Below, piece after piece: positions 8,111-17,108 of a stretch of 64,000 nt of DNA. Below the pieces are notes generated by a model. The model searched no databases. It was not told the DNA's origin and saw only the letters and a list, made by a program, of their open reading frames with translations. Position 1 is the stretch's first letter; every line of letters starts with the position of its first letter. This DNA comes from Paractinoplanes abujensis (GTDB lineage: Bacteria > Actinomycetota > Actinomycetes > Mycobacteriales > Micromonosporaceae), in the NCBI RefSeq assembly GCF_014204895.1, contig NZ_JACHMF010000001.1:6882001-6946000 (forward strand), in the 5' to 3' direction. A program made the position numbers and the translations under genes.

Positions 8111-9199
8111 ATGACGGCAGAGAGCGCCGAGGGCGGCGAGACCAACGAGGGTGTGCTCCTCGACGAGCCGACCACGGCCGATCTTCGGGCCAAGGTCGGC
8201 GAGGCGTGGCGTGAGTTCGCGCGAGCCCTGGCAGACCTGCTGCCGACGCTCGCGCCGGGAGCCCACGTCGATCTGACTCTTGACCCGACCGCGTCCGGCA
8301 CCGGCACGGCGGTCTATTCCGTCAGCATCCGGGTGCTCGACGGCGGCGTGGTCGAGGCGCTGGCGATCGGCAACGCGGGGCTGCCCGAGGGCTACCGGAT
8401 GGATCGCGCCTCGATCGCCGACCTGGTGGCGCTGGGCTGGTCCCCGCCCGGGGTGCTGGCCGGCTCGGGCGACTCGTTCGGGGTCAGCTCCACTCAGGAC
8501 AGCGCCAACCGGCTCGCCACCGTGGTCACGCGCACGTTGCGCGACGTCTACGGCGCGCCGCACCCGGCGTTCCTGGTCTATCTGGTGCACGACGAGAACG
8601 ACGAGCCGATCGAGTCGGCGCCGCTGGCCACCGCCCGGCACGAGCCGAGCCTCGACGGCGGCCTCGACCTCGACGACCTCGACGACGACGGCGCGCTGTC
8701 GGCGGCTCTGGCCGATGCGGCCGACGAGGTCGTCCCGCTCGAGGAGCGCGTCCGCACGGTCGTCGCGACCATGTCGAAGACGGCCACCGACCAGCTCCAG
8801 GTGGATGCGGACGGCGACATCGGCATCCGGGCCGGGTCGGCGATGGTGTTCGTCCGGGTGCGGGACAATCCGCCGCTGGTCGACGTGTTCTCGCCGATCC
8901 TGACCGAGGTCGAGCCGACCGAGCAGCTCTACGTGAAGCTCTCCGAGCTGACCAACCGGATGCCGATCGGCCGGCTCTACTGCGCTCAGGACACGGTGTG
9001 GGCGTCCATCCCGGTCTTCGGGCGCAACTTCCAGGCCACCCACCTGATGCTGGCCGTGCAGGTCATGACCGGGCTGGCCGACGAGCTCGACGACCGGTTG
9101 CACGGCGAGTTCGGCGGCAAGCGGTTCTTCGGCGAGGGTGACAAGCCGTCCCCGGCCAAGTCCCCGGCCGACGAGCACCGCACGGGGATGTATCTGTAG
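8111..9199 (+). CDS. TY-Chap/YbjN domain-containing protein
   Basis: A 362-residue protein. The N-terminal half (about 1-150) looks like the TY-Chap type domain found in actinobacterial YbjN relatives ([23 protein letters not shown]). An acidic Asp-rich linker ([10 protein letters not shown]) near residue 190 separates it from a C-terminal YbjN/CesT-like domain ([35 protein letters not shown]). Such domains resemble type III secretion chaperones, but no secretion system is nearby and the role is unknown. The ATG at 8111 is chosen because GGAGGTG lies six bases upstream. A strong hairpin follows the gene. Confidence 0.75.
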   Translation: MTAESAEGGETNEGVLLDEPTTADLRAKVGEAWREFARALADLLPTLAPGAHVDLTLDPTASGTGTAVYSVSIRVLDGGVVEALAIGNAGLPEGYRMDRASIADLVALGWSPPGVLAGSGDSFGVSSTQDSANRLATVVTRTLRDVYGAPHPAFLVYLVHDENDEPIESAPLATARHEPSLDGGLDLDDLDDDGALSAALADAADEVVPLEERVRTVVATMSKTATDQLQVDADGDIGIRAGSAMVFVRVRDNPPLVDVFSPILTEVEPTEQLYVKLSELTNRMPIGRLYCAQDTVWASIPVFGRNFQATHLMLAVQVMTGLADELDDRLHGEFGGKRFFGEGDKPSPAKSPADEHRTGMYL

Positions 9200-9206
9200 A
9201 GCCGGA

Positions 9207-9245
9207 AACCGCCCGGTCCGTCGGGGCGGACGGAGCCGGGCGGTT
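9207..9245. terminator. Bidirectional terminator hairpin
   Basis: Bases 9207-9222 pair with 9229-9245: 16 base pairs with one bulged G at 9235 and a six-base loop. The hairpin sits between the convergent YbjN-type gene and the beta-propeller lipoprotein gene, so it could end transcription from both sides. No long U-tract follows, as is usual in high-GC actinomycetes. Confidence 0.75.
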
Positions 9246-9319
9246 CGGCAGGGCTGCCGCGCCGGCCACGCGGGGCTGAGGCGGACCGGAGCGGGCAGGC
9301 CCTGTTACGGCGTCACGGA

Positions 9320-11119
9320 CTACTTCATATCCACCCAGGCGACGCGGTCCAGGGTGGACGTGTTGGTGGCGAGCAGACCCTCGCCGGTGATCGACCAGAG
9401 CACGTCGCCGACGACCAGGGCCCGGCGCACGGGTCCGGCCGAGGCGGGGGCAAGACTGGTGGCGCCGCTCAGCTGGTCGCCGGTCACCCGCAGCGTGAGC
9501 GCCGCGTCGGCCACCGGCAGCACCAGCAGGTTCGTCGCCGGCCACCAGAGGATCGCGTGCGGGTCGGCCTCGGCCTCGGACTGCGCGCCGGTCACCACGT
9601 GCTGGTCGAGCCGCTTGGGCGCGGCCGGGTCGGTCACGTCGAACAGCGACACCTGCAGGCCGAGGGGCCGGCCCTGGTCGTCCGCCTCCTGCCCGATGCC
9701 GATCAGCCGGTTCTCGCCGACCGGCTGCAGGTGGGCCGAATAGCCGTTGATCTTCAGCTCGCCGGTGACCCTGGGCTTCGCGGGGTCGGACAGGTCGAGG
9801 CTGTAGAGCGGATCGGTCTGGCGGAAGGTCACCACGTAGCCGCGGGGCCCGATGAACCGTACGGAGTAGATCTGTTCGCCTTGGCCCAGGCCTTCGGCCG
9901 CCCCCACCTCGACCAGTTTGCCGTCGCGCTCGGCCAGCACCCGCACCGCCGACGCGTCGTCGGTCCAGCTGGTCGTGGCCACCCGCAGGTGACCCTCGTA
10001 CGCGGACATCGCGTACTGGTTGAGCAGGCGGCCCGGAACCTTGCCGGAGGCCACGTACGCGGGTTTGCCGGTCGGCGGCAGGCTGAAGCGGTAGATGTCG
10101 GTGCCGTCGGGCGGCGCGATCCGTGACGTGCGGGCGGTGGCCGAGTTGAACCGCCAGGTCTCGTTGTTGGCCACGTAGAGGCTGTCGCTCGTGCCGTAGA
10201 CCGTGTCCCCGTCGGCCACCATCGCGACCGGGTCCCCGGCACCGAGCTCGGCCGCATTCAGCTTGAACGTGAGCACCCGCAGCATCGTCAGGCCCGAGAA
10301 CGACTCCGGCCGGCTGACCGCCCCGCAGTCGAGCTGCCCCTTGGTGGTCGTGCCGCCGGTGGTGATCTCCCAGTCGGGCAGCCAGGCGTCGACCGGGGTG
10401 GCCGCGATGGCGTTCCGGTCGTCCTGCATCACGTTCTCCGGCACGGCGTCGGCGCGGAACGGGAGCTGGAACTTCGGACCGCTGCTGAACACGACCCGGG
10501 CCACGCTGCCCTGCTGGCGGGCGTCGATGATGCGGCCGTCGCCCCGGTAGCGGCTGATCAGCCGGGGCGTGGCGTTCGCGAGGTCGATCAGCAGCACCTC
10601 GGAGCGGCCGTGGCCCGGGCGCATCATCCGGGTGTCCTCGCGCAGCATCGGGCCGCCACCGCCGTCGGCCAGCACCAGCGCGCGGTTCCCGGCGAGCAGC
10701 AGGGTCGTTTCCCCGTACGCCGGGACGCCCAGCTCGAGCCGCCCGGTCTGTGCACGGGTGGCCGTGTCGACCACTCGCAGCACGCCGCCGGAGATGGTGA
10801 CGATGCGCTTGCCGTCGGTCTTGACGATGTCGGGTTCGTCGACCCCGGCCTCGTGCACATTGGTGCCCGAGTAGGCGGGGCCGGCCACGGAGGAGTCGGC
10901 GGCGCGGGCGCTGCCGGGCACCGCGAGACGGGCCCCGCCGGACTCGGCTGTGCTGCTCAGTTCGGTGGCGGCGCGCAACTCCTTCTCGAGCTGGGCGCAC
11001 GAGTCGAAGGCGACCAGTTTGAGCGGAGGGGCGGGCGGCGGCGCGGTGGGCGCGGACGTCGTGCAGCCAGCCAGCGGCAGAACCGCGAGCGCGGACCAGA
11101 GCCAGGATCGACGCGACAT
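9320..11119 (-). CDS. Secreted beta-propeller domain lipoprotein
   Basis: A 599-residue protein with a short signal peptide and lipobox (LPLAGC, Cys19), then a Pro-rich tether. The body matches the Beta_propel family: the conserved opening YSGTNVHEAGVDEPDIVKTDGKRIVTI (about residues 83-110) and later blades such as YSLDLSDPAKPRVTGELKINGYSAHL. It is predicted to be anchored to the outer face of the membrane. Family members are poorly characterised and their ligands are unknown. It converges with the YbjN-type gene across a terminator hairpin. Confidence 0.9.
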   Translation of the reverse strand: MSRRSWLWSALAVLPLAGCTTSAPTAPPPAPPLKLVAFDSCAQLEKELRAATELSSTAESGGARLAVPGSARAADSSVAGPAYSGTNVHEAGVDEPDIVKTDGKRIVTISGGVLRVVDTATRAQTGRLELGVPAYGETTLLLAGNRALVLADGGGGPMLREDTRMMRPGHGRSEVLLIDLANATPRLISRYRGDGRIIDARQQGSVARVVFSSGPKFQLPFRADAVPENVMQDDRNAIAATPVDAWLPDWEITTGGTTTKGQLDCGAVSRPESFSGLTMLRVLTFKLNAAELGAGDPVAMVADGDTVYGTSDSLYVANNETWRFNSATARTSRIAPPDGTDIYRFSLPPTGKPAYVASGKVPGRLLNQYAMSAYEGHLRVATTSWTDDASAVRVLAERDGKLVEVGAAEGLGQGEQIYSVRFIGPRGYVVTFRQTDPLYSLDLSDPAKPRVTGELKINGYSAHLQPVGENRLIGIGQEADDQGRPLGLQVSLFDVTDPAAPKRLDQHVVTGAQSEAEADPHAILWWPATNLLVLPVADAALTLRVTGDQLSGATSLAPASAGPVRRALVVGDVLWSITGEGLLATNTSTLDRVAWVDMK

Positions 11120-11159
11120 GTCCGGTTGGACGCGCCTGCCCGCGCCCCGGTTCCCCGGG

Positions 11160-11618
11160 TCATTCCGGAGCGGGAACGGGGGTGGGCGTCTCGACCAGCC
11201 GGGACAGGACGATCATGCTGCGCGTCGAGGTGACGAACGGCTCGGCCCGCAGCCGTTCCAGGGCCTGTTCGAGGTGACCGATGTCGGCCGCCCGCAGGTG
11301 CACGAGGGCGTCGGCCTCCCCGGAGACCGTGTACGCCCCGACCACCTCGGGATGGCGCCGCGTGGCCACGGTGATCTGGGCCGGGGTGGTGCGCCCGGTG
11401 CAGAACAGCTCGACGAACGCCTCGGTGGTCCACCCCACGGCGGCCGGGTCGACCACTGTCGTGAACCCCTTGATCACTCCGCTGGATCGAAGGCGGTCGA
11501 CGCGGCGTTTGACGGCGGGAGCGGACAACGAGACCTTCGCTCCGATCTCGGCGTACGAGGATCGCGCGTCGGCGGTCAGCAGCGCAACGATTCGCTGGTC
11601 CACGGCGTCCAGTTGCAA
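11160..11618 (-). CDS. Lrp/AsnC-family transcriptional regulator
   Basis: A 152-residue regulator. The N-terminal winged helix (LDAVDQRIVALLTADARSSYAEIGAKVSLSAPAVKRRVDRL) is followed by a RAM/AsnC effector domain (VVGAYTVSGEADALVHLRAADIGHLEQAL). The TTG at 11618 is chosen because AGGGG lies about eight bases upstream and homology begins there; an upstream TTG at 11639 is possible. It is divergent from ddaH with a 67-base gap, so it probably controls ddaH and itself in response to an amino acid such as arginine or a methylarginine. That link is inference from position. Confidence 0.9.
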   Translation of the reverse strand: MQLDAVDQRIVALLTADARSSYAEIGAKVSLSAPAVKRRVDRLRSSGVIKGFTTVVDPAAVGWTTEAFVELFCTGRTTPAQITVATRRHPEVVGAYTVSGEADALVHLRAADIGHLEQALERLRAEPFVTSTRSMIVLSRLVETPTPVPAPE

Positions 11619-11685
11619 CGAATCGCCCCTAACAGACAAGATTTACAGCTGTTTCGTGCACCGCAGCCTACCTACGCTCTAACTC

Positions 11686-12513
11686 GTGAACCACACCGAG
11701 CGCCTGCCGCGAAACCGGACATATCTCATGTGTCCTCCGAAGCATTTCACGGTCGAGTACGCCATCAACCCCTGGATGGACACGACAGTGCCGGTCGACG
11801 CCGTGCTGGCGCTCAAACAGTGGGAGATCCTCCGGGACACCCTCGGTGACCTGGGCCATCAGGTGCACGTGCTGGACGCCGTGGCCGGCCTGCCCGACAT
11901 GGTGTACGCCGCCAACGGCGCGTTCTCGGTCGACGGCACGGTCTACGGCGCCCGGTTCCGCTATCCCGAGCGCAGCGCCGAGGCCGACGCCCATCGCGAG
12001 TTCTACACGACGCAAGGCTGGAGCTTCGCCGGGCCGCAGCACATCAACGAGGGCGAAGGGGACTTCGCGTACCTGCCCGGGGCGTACGGGGGAACGGTCC
12101 TCGCCGGCTACGGCTTCCGCACCGACCCGGCCGCCCACGCCGAGGCCCAGGAGGTGCTGGGGCGCCCGGTGGTCTCGCTGCGCCTGGTCGACCCGGCCTT
12201 CTACCACCTGGACACCGCGCTGGCCGCCCTCGACGACCGCAACGTCACGTACTACCCCGAGGCGTTCTCGACGGCCTCGCAGCGCGTGCTGGCCCAGCTC
12301 TTCCCGGACGCGGTGCTGGCCGACCGGGCCGACGCCGAGGCCTTCGGGCTCAACCTGGTCAGCGACGGCCGCCACGTCATCCTCAACACCGAGGCCACGG
12401 CCATGGGTGACAAGGTGCGCGCGGCCGGCTACCTGCCCGTCCACGTCGACCTGTCGGAGCTCAAGCGGGGCGGCGGCAGCGTCAAGTGCGCCGTGGCCGA
12501 ACTGCGGGGCTGA
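11686..12513 (+). CDS. ddaH: Dimethylarginine dimethylaminohydrolase (dimethylargininase)
   Basis: A 275-residue guanidino-group-modifying enzyme, hydrolysing methylarginine to citrulline and methylamine or dimethylamine. Family motifs are visible: the N-terminal LMCPPKHFTVEYAINPWM segment, the VYAANGAFSVDG substrate loop, the catalytic His region NEGEGDFAYLPG and the C-terminal nucleophile in GGGSVKCAVAELRG (Cys269). The start is a GTG. It is controlled presumably by the divergent Lrp-type gene. With the arginine deiminase at 22.8 kb the window holds two members of this superfamily. Confidence 0.9.
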   Translation: MNHTERLPRNRTYLMCPPKHFTVEYAINPWMDTTVPVDAVLALKQWEILRDTLGDLGHQVHVLDAVAGLPDMVYAANGAFSVDGTVYGARFRYPERSAEADAHREFYTTQGWSFAGPQHINEGEGDFAYLPGAYGGTVLAGYGFRTDPAAHAEAQEVLGRPVVSLRLVDPAFYHLDTALAALDDRNVTYYPEAFSTASQRVLAQLFPDAVLADRADAEAFGLNLVSDGRHVILNTEATAMGDKVRAAGYLPVHVDLSELKRGGGSVKCAVAELRG

Positions 12514-12576
12514 GGAAACCTCAAGCGGCGCCGGGCCGAGCCGAACTGGCGTGACGGCAGACACGTGGCTTAACGG

Positions 12577-12607
12577 CATGGGCACTGGCGAATGGTTGGT
12601 GCCCGTG
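12577..12607 (+). terminator. Possible hairpin between ddaH and bpa
   Basis: CATGGGCAC (12577-12585) can pair with GTGCCCGTG (12599-12607), nine pairs including one G-U, with a 13-base loop. It could terminate ddaH or lie in the bpa leader. Confidence 0.35.
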
Positions 12608-12623
12608 CGGGAAGATGGACCGC

Positions 12624-13190
12624 ATGACCGACGAACAGCGCACCGCGGAGAAGCAGGAAGACGGCTCCGTCATCGTGGTCGGCCCCGACGGGCGGCCGAT
12701 GGGCACGATCGACGCCGACGGGACGGTCAACCCGGAGGAGCCCGGCAACCTGATCGAACAGCCGGCCAAGGTCATGCGGATCGGCAGCATGATCAAGCAG
12801 TTGCTCGAGGAGGTCCGCGCCGCTCCGCTCGACGAGGCCAGCCGGGGCCGGCTCCGCGAGATCCACCAGCGTTCCATCACCGAGCTCGAGGACGGTCTCG
12901 CTCCCGAGCTGCGGGAGGAGCTGGAGCGGCTCTCGCTGCCCTTCGAGGGCGAGACCCCGCCCAGCGAGGCCGAGCTGCGCATCGCTCAGGCCCAGCTCGT
13001 CGGCTGGCTCGAGGGCCTGTTCCACGGCATCCAGGCCGCCCTGGTCGCTCAGCAGATGGCCGCCCGGCTGCAGCTCGAGCAGATGCGTGGCCCCAACGGC
13101 GGCCGGCCCGCATTGCCGATGGGCGCCATCCCCGGCATGCCCGCTCCGCGCGACGGCGGCGAGGGCGGCCGCACGGGGCAATACCTCTGA
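12624..13190 (+). CDS. bpa: Bacterial proteasome activator Bpa
   Basis: A 188-residue protein whose core (LIEQPAKVMRIGSMIKQLLEEVRAAPLDEASRGRLREIH, then LEDGLAPELREELERLSLPF and AELRIAQAQLVGWLEGLFHGIQ) is the DUF2587/Bpa four-helix bundle. It ends in GQYL, the C-terminal motif by which Bpa docks in the 20S proteasome alpha-ring and opens the gate without ATP. The ATG at 12624 has GGGAAG about nine bases upstream; the ATG at 12615 has no room for a ribosome binding site. It feeds unfolded substrates to the proteasome. The variable N-terminus (DGSVIVVGPDGRP) is typical. Confidence 0.94.
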   Translation: MTDEQRTAEKQEDGSVIVVGPDGRPMGTIDADGTVNPEEPGNLIEQPAKVMRIGSMIKQLLEEVRAAPLDEASRGRLREIHQRSITELEDGLAPELREELERLSLPFEGETPPSEAELRIAQAQLVGWLEGLFHGIQAALVAQQMAARLQLEQMRGPNGGRPALPMGAIPGMPAPRDGGEGGRTGQYL

Positions 13191-13991
13191 TCAGAGGTCG
13201 TAAAGGTCCGCGAGGTAGCGCGCTACCCCGTCCTCGTCGTTGGTCGGCCCGATCTCGTCGGCCACCTTCTTGAGGGCGGGGTGCGCGTTGCCCATCGCCA
13301 CCGAGTGCCCCGCCCAGCTCAGCAGCGGAATGTCGTTGGGCATGTCGCCGAACGCCACCACCTCGGACTGGTCGACGCCGTAGCGCTCGCAGTGCCAGGC
13401 CAGCCCGGCCGCCTTGGTGACACCGGCCGCGCTGATCTCGACCAGCGCGCTCGACGACGAGTGCGTGGCCGTGGCGATGTCGCCCAGCGTGGTGCTGACC
13501 AGCTCGTAGAACTCGTCCGCCTGGTGACGGGCCGAACGGGCCAGCAGCTTGACGGCCGGCACCGAGGTCAGCTCCTCCGGGGTGGACAGCACCCGTACGG
13601 CCTGGGCGTCGGACTCCCAACGCACCGGCCACGCCTCCTCGTACCAGAAGGAGCGGCCGTCCTCGACCTCCACGGCCAGCGCGACGTCGGGCACGGCCTC
13701 GCGCAGCCGCTTGCTGACGTCGAGCAGCAGGTCGACCGAGATCGGGTCGGCCCGCAGCACCTCGTCGCGTTCGGCGTCGTAGATCACGGCGCCGTTCGCG
13801 CAGATCGCCGGGACCGGCGCCGTCATCTGCTCGAAGAGCTGGTGCAGCCACCGCACCGGACGCCCCGTGACGACGACGAACGGCACCGGAAGAGCGTCCA
13901 GCACCTCGATGGTGCGCTTGCTCAGTGTGCCGTTCGTCCGGATCAGGGTGCCGTCGATGTCGCTGGCGACGAGCTTGTAAGGGGTGGCCAT
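13191..13991 (-). CDS. HAD-superfamily phosphatase (Cof type)
   Basis: A 266-residue HAD hydrolase of the Cof/type IIB class. Motif I is VASDIDGTLI (nucleophile Asp near residue 10), motif II is VVTGR, and the Mg-binding motif IV is GDMPNDIPLLSWAG, followed by MGNAHPALKKVAD. The substrate is probably a sugar phosphate or flavin mononucleotide-like compound and cannot be fixed from sequence. Its ATG overlaps the stop of the upstream HAD gene (TGATG at 13993-13989), implying translational coupling. Confidence 0.92.
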   Translation of the reverse strand: MATPYKLVASDIDGTLIRTNGTLSKRTIEVLDALPVPFVVVTGRPVRWLHQLFEQMTAPVPAICANGAVIYDAERDEVLRADPISVDLLLDVSKRLREAVPDVALAVEVEDGRSFWYEEAWPVRWESDAQAVRVLSTPEELTSVPAVKLLARSARHQADEFYELVSTTLGDIATATHSSSSALVEISAAGVTKAAGLAWHCERYGVDQSEVVAFGDMPNDIPLLSWAGHSVAMGNAHPALKKVADEIGPTNDEDGVARYLADLYDL

Positions 13992-14803
13992 CACCTCGAC
14001 AGTAGCCGGTCGAGATAGACCGCCACGCCGTCCTCGTCGTTGGTGAGCGTCACGTCGTCGGCGACCGCCCGCAGCTCGGCGTGCGCGTTGCCCACGGCCA
14101 CCCGGCCCCACCCGGCCCAGGCGAACATCGGCAGGTCATTGGGCATGTCACCGAAGACCAGGACATCGGCCGGGTCGACGCCGACCGCCTCCGCCACCAC
14201 CGCCAGCCCGGTGCCTTTGTCCACGTTCGCCGGGCAGATCTCGACGTAGTTGAGACCGGCCTGGGTGACCGAGGCCACCTCGGGCGGGACGATCCGGCGG
14301 GCCACCGCGAGCAGATCGTCGACGTCGTACGCGAACGAACGCGCGAACGCCTTGATCACGTCGGTCGTGCAGCACTCGGCGCGGTTGCGTCGCTCCACGG
14401 TCACCGGGTAACGCCAGGTCGGGTCGTAGTCGCCCCAGAGCGGCGCGTCGTCGTGCTCCAGCGCCTCGACCATCACCGACAGCTCGCCCACCTCGGCCTC
14501 GAGGTCGGTCAGCACCCGCTCCAGCGTCGTGCCGGGCAGCCGGGACTGCAGGAGATAGGTCGATTCGGCCTGGTCGAGCACCCAGCCACCCTGGGCCATG
14601 ACCAGGAAGTCGGCGTCGCGGATGTCGTTGCGGGTGAGGGTGGTCAGCCGCGGGCCGCGGCCGGTGGCGCCGACCACCCGGATGCCGGCGGCCCGGACCC
14701 GGTCGAGCACCTCGTGGGTATAGGCGGACACGGTGTCGTCGTTGCGCACCAGAGTGCCGTCGAGATCGGTCGCGATGAGCTTGGGCAGACCGGGCTTCAC
14801 CAT
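13991..14803 (-). CDS. HAD-superfamily phosphatase (Cof type), paralogue
   Basis: A 270-residue HAD hydrolase with LIATDLDGTLV (motif I), GATGR (motif II) and GDMPNDLPMFAWAGWGRVAVGNAHAELRAVAD (motif IV and beyond). It is clearly paralogous to the downstream gene and ends in the same TNDEDGVAVYLDRL tail. The pair probably arose by tandem duplication and is cotranscribed. Its ribosome binding site (GGAGG, 14809-14813 on this strand) forms one arm of an extended palindrome, which could affect its translation or transcription. Confidence 0.92.
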   Translation of the reverse strand: MVKPGLPKLIATDLDGTLVRNDDTVSAYTHEVLDRVRAAGIRVVGATGRGPRLTTLTRNDIRDADFLVMAQGGWVLDQAESTYLLQSRLPGTTLERVLTDLEAEVGELSVMVEALEHDDAPLWGDYDPTWRYPVTVERRNRAECCTTDVIKAFARSFAYDVDDLLAVARRIVPPEVASVTQAGLNYVEICPANVDKGTGLAVVAEAVGVDPADVLVFGDMPNDLPMFAWAGWGRVAVGNAHAELRAVADDVTLTNDEDGVAVYLDRLLSR

Positions 14804-14808
14804 GGAAA

Positions 14809-14838
14809 CCTCCGAGGGTTTGCAAACCCCCGCGGAGG
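14809..14838. promoter_or_regulatory. Palindrome overlapping the ribosome binding site of the HAD operon
   Basis: GGGTTTGCAAACCC at 14815-14828 is a perfect 14-base palindrome. Flanking CCTCCG (14809-14814) and CGGAGG (14833-14838) extend the symmetry. The structure sits 5 bases upstream of the HAD start codon at 14803 and includes its ribosome binding site. It could be an operator (LacI-like symmetry) or an RNA hairpin masking the site. Confidence 0.5.
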
Positions 14839-14864
14839 GCGGAAGGAGAACGGTACACCCGCGC

Positions 14865-14894
14865 GGCTACCAGCGGCTATGACTTCTGGTAGCC
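14865..14894 (-). terminator. Hairpin downstream of serS
   Basis: GGCTACCAG (14865-14873) pairs perfectly with CTGGTAGCC (14886-14894) around a 12-base loop, 17 bases after the serS stop. It is a plausible terminator separating serS from the HAD pair. Confidence 0.5.
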
Positions 14895-14911
14895 GACGGG
14901 TGTATTGACAG

Positions 14912-16174
14912 TTAGCGTGCGGGCTCCAAGATGTCGCGCCCGCCAACGTACGGTTGCAGCGCCTTCGGAACCCGGACAGAACCATCGGGCTGCTGGTGGT
15001 TTTCGAGGATCGGAATCAGCCAGCGGGTGGTGGCCAGGGTGCCGTTGAGCGTGGCCGCCGTCTGCGGCTTGCCGTCGGCGTCGCGGTAACGGATGTTGAG
15101 CCGCCGGGCCTGGTACGTCGTACAGTTCGACGTCGAAGTGACCTCGCGATAGCGGCCCTGCGACGGCACCCACGCCTCGCAGTCGTACTTGCGCGAGGCG
15201 CTCGAACCGAGGTCGCCGCCGGCCACGTCGATCACCCGATAGGGGATCTCGACCTTGCCCAGCATCTCCTCCTCCATCGCGAGCAGGCGCAGGTGCTCGT
15301 CGGCCGCGTCCTCCGGCCGGCAGAACGAAAACATCTCGACCTTGTCGAACTGGTGCACCCGCAGGATGCCGCGCACGTCCTTGCCGTACGACCCGGCCTC
15401 GCGCCGATAGCAGGACGACCAGCCGGCGAAGCGCTCCGGACCGTTCGCGAGGTCGATGATCTCGTTGGAGTGGTAGGCCGCGAGCGGCACCTCCGACGTG
15501 CCGACCAGATAGAGGTCGTCCGCCTCGAGCCGGTAGACCTCACTGGCGTGGGCGCCGAGGAAACCGGTGCCCTCCATCGACTCCGGCTTGACCAGCGACG
15601 GTGTGATCGAGGGGATGAACCCGTGCTCGACCGCCTGGGCGATCGCCATCTGCAGCAGGCCCAGCTGGAGCAGGGCGCCGACACCGGTGAGGAAGTAGAA
15701 CCGCGAACCCGACACCTTCGCGCCGCGCTCGGTGTCGATCGCCCGCAGCGCCTCGCCGATCTCGAGGTGGTCCTTCGGGTTGTCGATCTGCGGCTTGTCG
15801 CCGACCTCGCGCAGCACGACGAAGTCGTCCTCACCGCCCGGCGGCACCCCGTCCTGCACCACGTTCGACACCGCGAGGTGGGCCGTGCGCAGCGCCTCGT
15901 CGGCCGCGGTGGTCTCGGCCTCGGCCGCCTTGACCTCGGCTGCCAGCTCCTTGGTGCGGGCGAGCAGGGCGACCCGCTCGTCGCCGGACGCCTTCGGCAC
16001 CTGCTTGCTCAGCGACCGCTGCTCGGCCCGGAGCGCCTCGAACCGCTGAGTGGACGATCGGCGGGCCTCGTCGGCGCGCAGCAGCACATCCACCACCTCG
16101 GTGGACTCGCCACGCAGTCGCTGGCTGGCGCGGATCCGGTCGGGGTCGTCACGAAGCAGACGCAGGTCAATCAC
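14912..16174 (-). CDS. serS: Seryl-tRNA synthetase
   Basis: A 420-residue class II aminoacyl-tRNA synthetase. Residues 1-110 form the long antiparallel coiled-coil arm that grips the tRNA-Ser variable arm ([20 protein letters not shown] and [19 protein letters not shown]). The catalytic domain shows motif 2 ([19 protein letters not shown]), the serine-binding TSEVPLAAY and motif 3 ([18 protein letters not shown]). The start is GTG ([17 protein letters not shown]), exactly where SerS homology begins. A tRNA-Ser gene lies near the other end of the window. Cytoplasmic and essential. Confidence 0.97.
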   Translation of the reverse strand: MIDLRLLRDDPDRIRASQRLRGESTEVVDVLLRADEARRSSTQRFEALRAEQRSLSKQVPKASGDERVALLARTKELAAEVKAAEAETTAADEALRTAHLAVSNVVQDGVPPGGEDDFVVLREVGDKPQIDNPKDHLEIGEALRAIDTERGAKVSGSRFYFLTGVGALLQLGLLQMAIAQAVEHGFIPSITPSLVKPESMEGTGFLGAHASEVYRLEADDLYLVGTSEVPLAAYHSNEIIDLANGPERFAGWSSCYRREAGSYGKDVRGILRVHQFDKVEMFSFCRPEDAADEHLRLLAMEEEMLGKVEIPYRVIDVAGGDLGSSASRKYDCEAWVPSQGRYREVTSTSNCTTYQARRLNIRYRDADGKPQTAATLNGTLATTRWLIPILENHQQPDGSVRVPKALQPYVGGRDILEPAR

Positions 16175-16239
16175 GAGAGTCGAGCCTACCGGCGGCCGAG
16201 TCCGGTCAGCACCCGGATATCCCCGGAGTCCGCCCTGGC

Positions 16240-17052
16240 TCAGTTCGGGCGGTCCCGATCGTCCGGGAACGAGGTGAACGGCTGCGCCGGCGCGACGGTG
16301 AGGTCGAGCGCGTCGCCCTCCGGCTGCTCCTCCCGGCTCGGTGCGGGGCGCCGCCACGACCAGACCGCGGCCGGCGGGATGTCGGCCGAGCTGACCTCGA
16401 ACGTTTCCGGTACGGCGGCCGGGTCGCTCGTGAGGTGCCGGCCGGACAGGTAGAGCGCGGTCACGGCCAGCAGCACCGCGGCGAAGGCACACCAGACCCC
16501 GCGCCCGTACGAGAGGGTGGTTTCGGCGCCGTCGAAAGCGATGCGGTAGATCGGGTCGATCAGGTAGCTCTCGGAGGTCAGCCGGGCCGCTACCGCCAGC
16601 AGCACCCCGAGCAGGGTGCCGGCGACGCTCAGGCCGGCCAGGCGGAACGTGCGGCGCGCCGCGGGCGGGCCGAACAAGGTCAGCACCAGGACCGGCACGA
16701 GCAGGAAGAGGCCGAGCACGTAGCCGATGCCGAGGACGCCCAGGTCGTCGAGACTGCTGGCCACCGTACGGATTCCCGACGCGTTGCCGATCGTGTCCGC
16801 GTCGACCACGGTGACCTGCCACTCGGAGAGCACCGAGACGAGCGCGGCCAGGGCGGCCAGGGCAGCCGCGAGCGGCACCGTGCGGCGGTCGGCCAGCAGG
16901 TCGCGGCCCGCGCCGGAGAAGTCCCAGCGGCGGCGGCGTGACTCCTGCGGCGCCGGGCCGAATTCGACCACGGCCTCGGACGAAGTCGGCGGGTCGATCT
17001 CGATGGGCGGCTGCTGCGACACGGGCGGCTGCTGCGAGGGCATGGCCCCCAT
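16240..17052 (-). CDS. Four-TM membrane protein of unknown function
   Basis: A 270-residue protein with a Pro/Gln-rich cytoplasmic N-terminus ([11 protein letters not shown]), a basic stretch and about four hydrophobic segments (around residues 58-76, 104-127, 138-157 and 185-203). A charged proline-containing C-terminal tail follows. No catalytic motif or named domain was recognised. The start may be the ATG at 17052 or the one at 17043. It is divergent from the OsmC gene and lies upstream of serS, and may share a transcript with it (65-base gap). Confidence 0.6.
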   Translation of the reverse strand: MGAMPSQQPPVSQQPPIEIDPPTSSEAVVEFGPAPQESRRRRWDFSGAGRDLLADRRTVPLAAALAALAALVSVLSEWQVTVVDADTIGNASGIRTVASSLDDLGVLGIGYVLGLFLLVPVLVLTLFGPPAARRTFRLAGLSVAGTLLGVLLAVAARLTSESYLIDPIYRIAFDGAETTLSYGRGVWCAFAAVLLAVTALYLSGRHLTSDPAAVPETFEVSSADIPPAAVWSWRRPAPSREEQPEGDALDLTVAPAQPFTSFPDDRDRPN

Positions 17053-17108
17053 GGTGCCCTGTGCCAGGTCGAGCGGCCAGCAGCCGCCGGATGGACTAGC
17101 GTTTGGCT

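Noticed and set aside
6862..8307. N-terminal extension of the fdhD frame to 757 codons
   Set aside because: The extension covers mobA and the DUF6457 gene on the other strand. FdhD homology begins at the ATG at 6861.
16175..16822. N-terminal extension of the serS frame
   Set aside because: SerS homology starts exactly at the GTG at 16174, and the extension overlaps the membrane protein gene in another frame.
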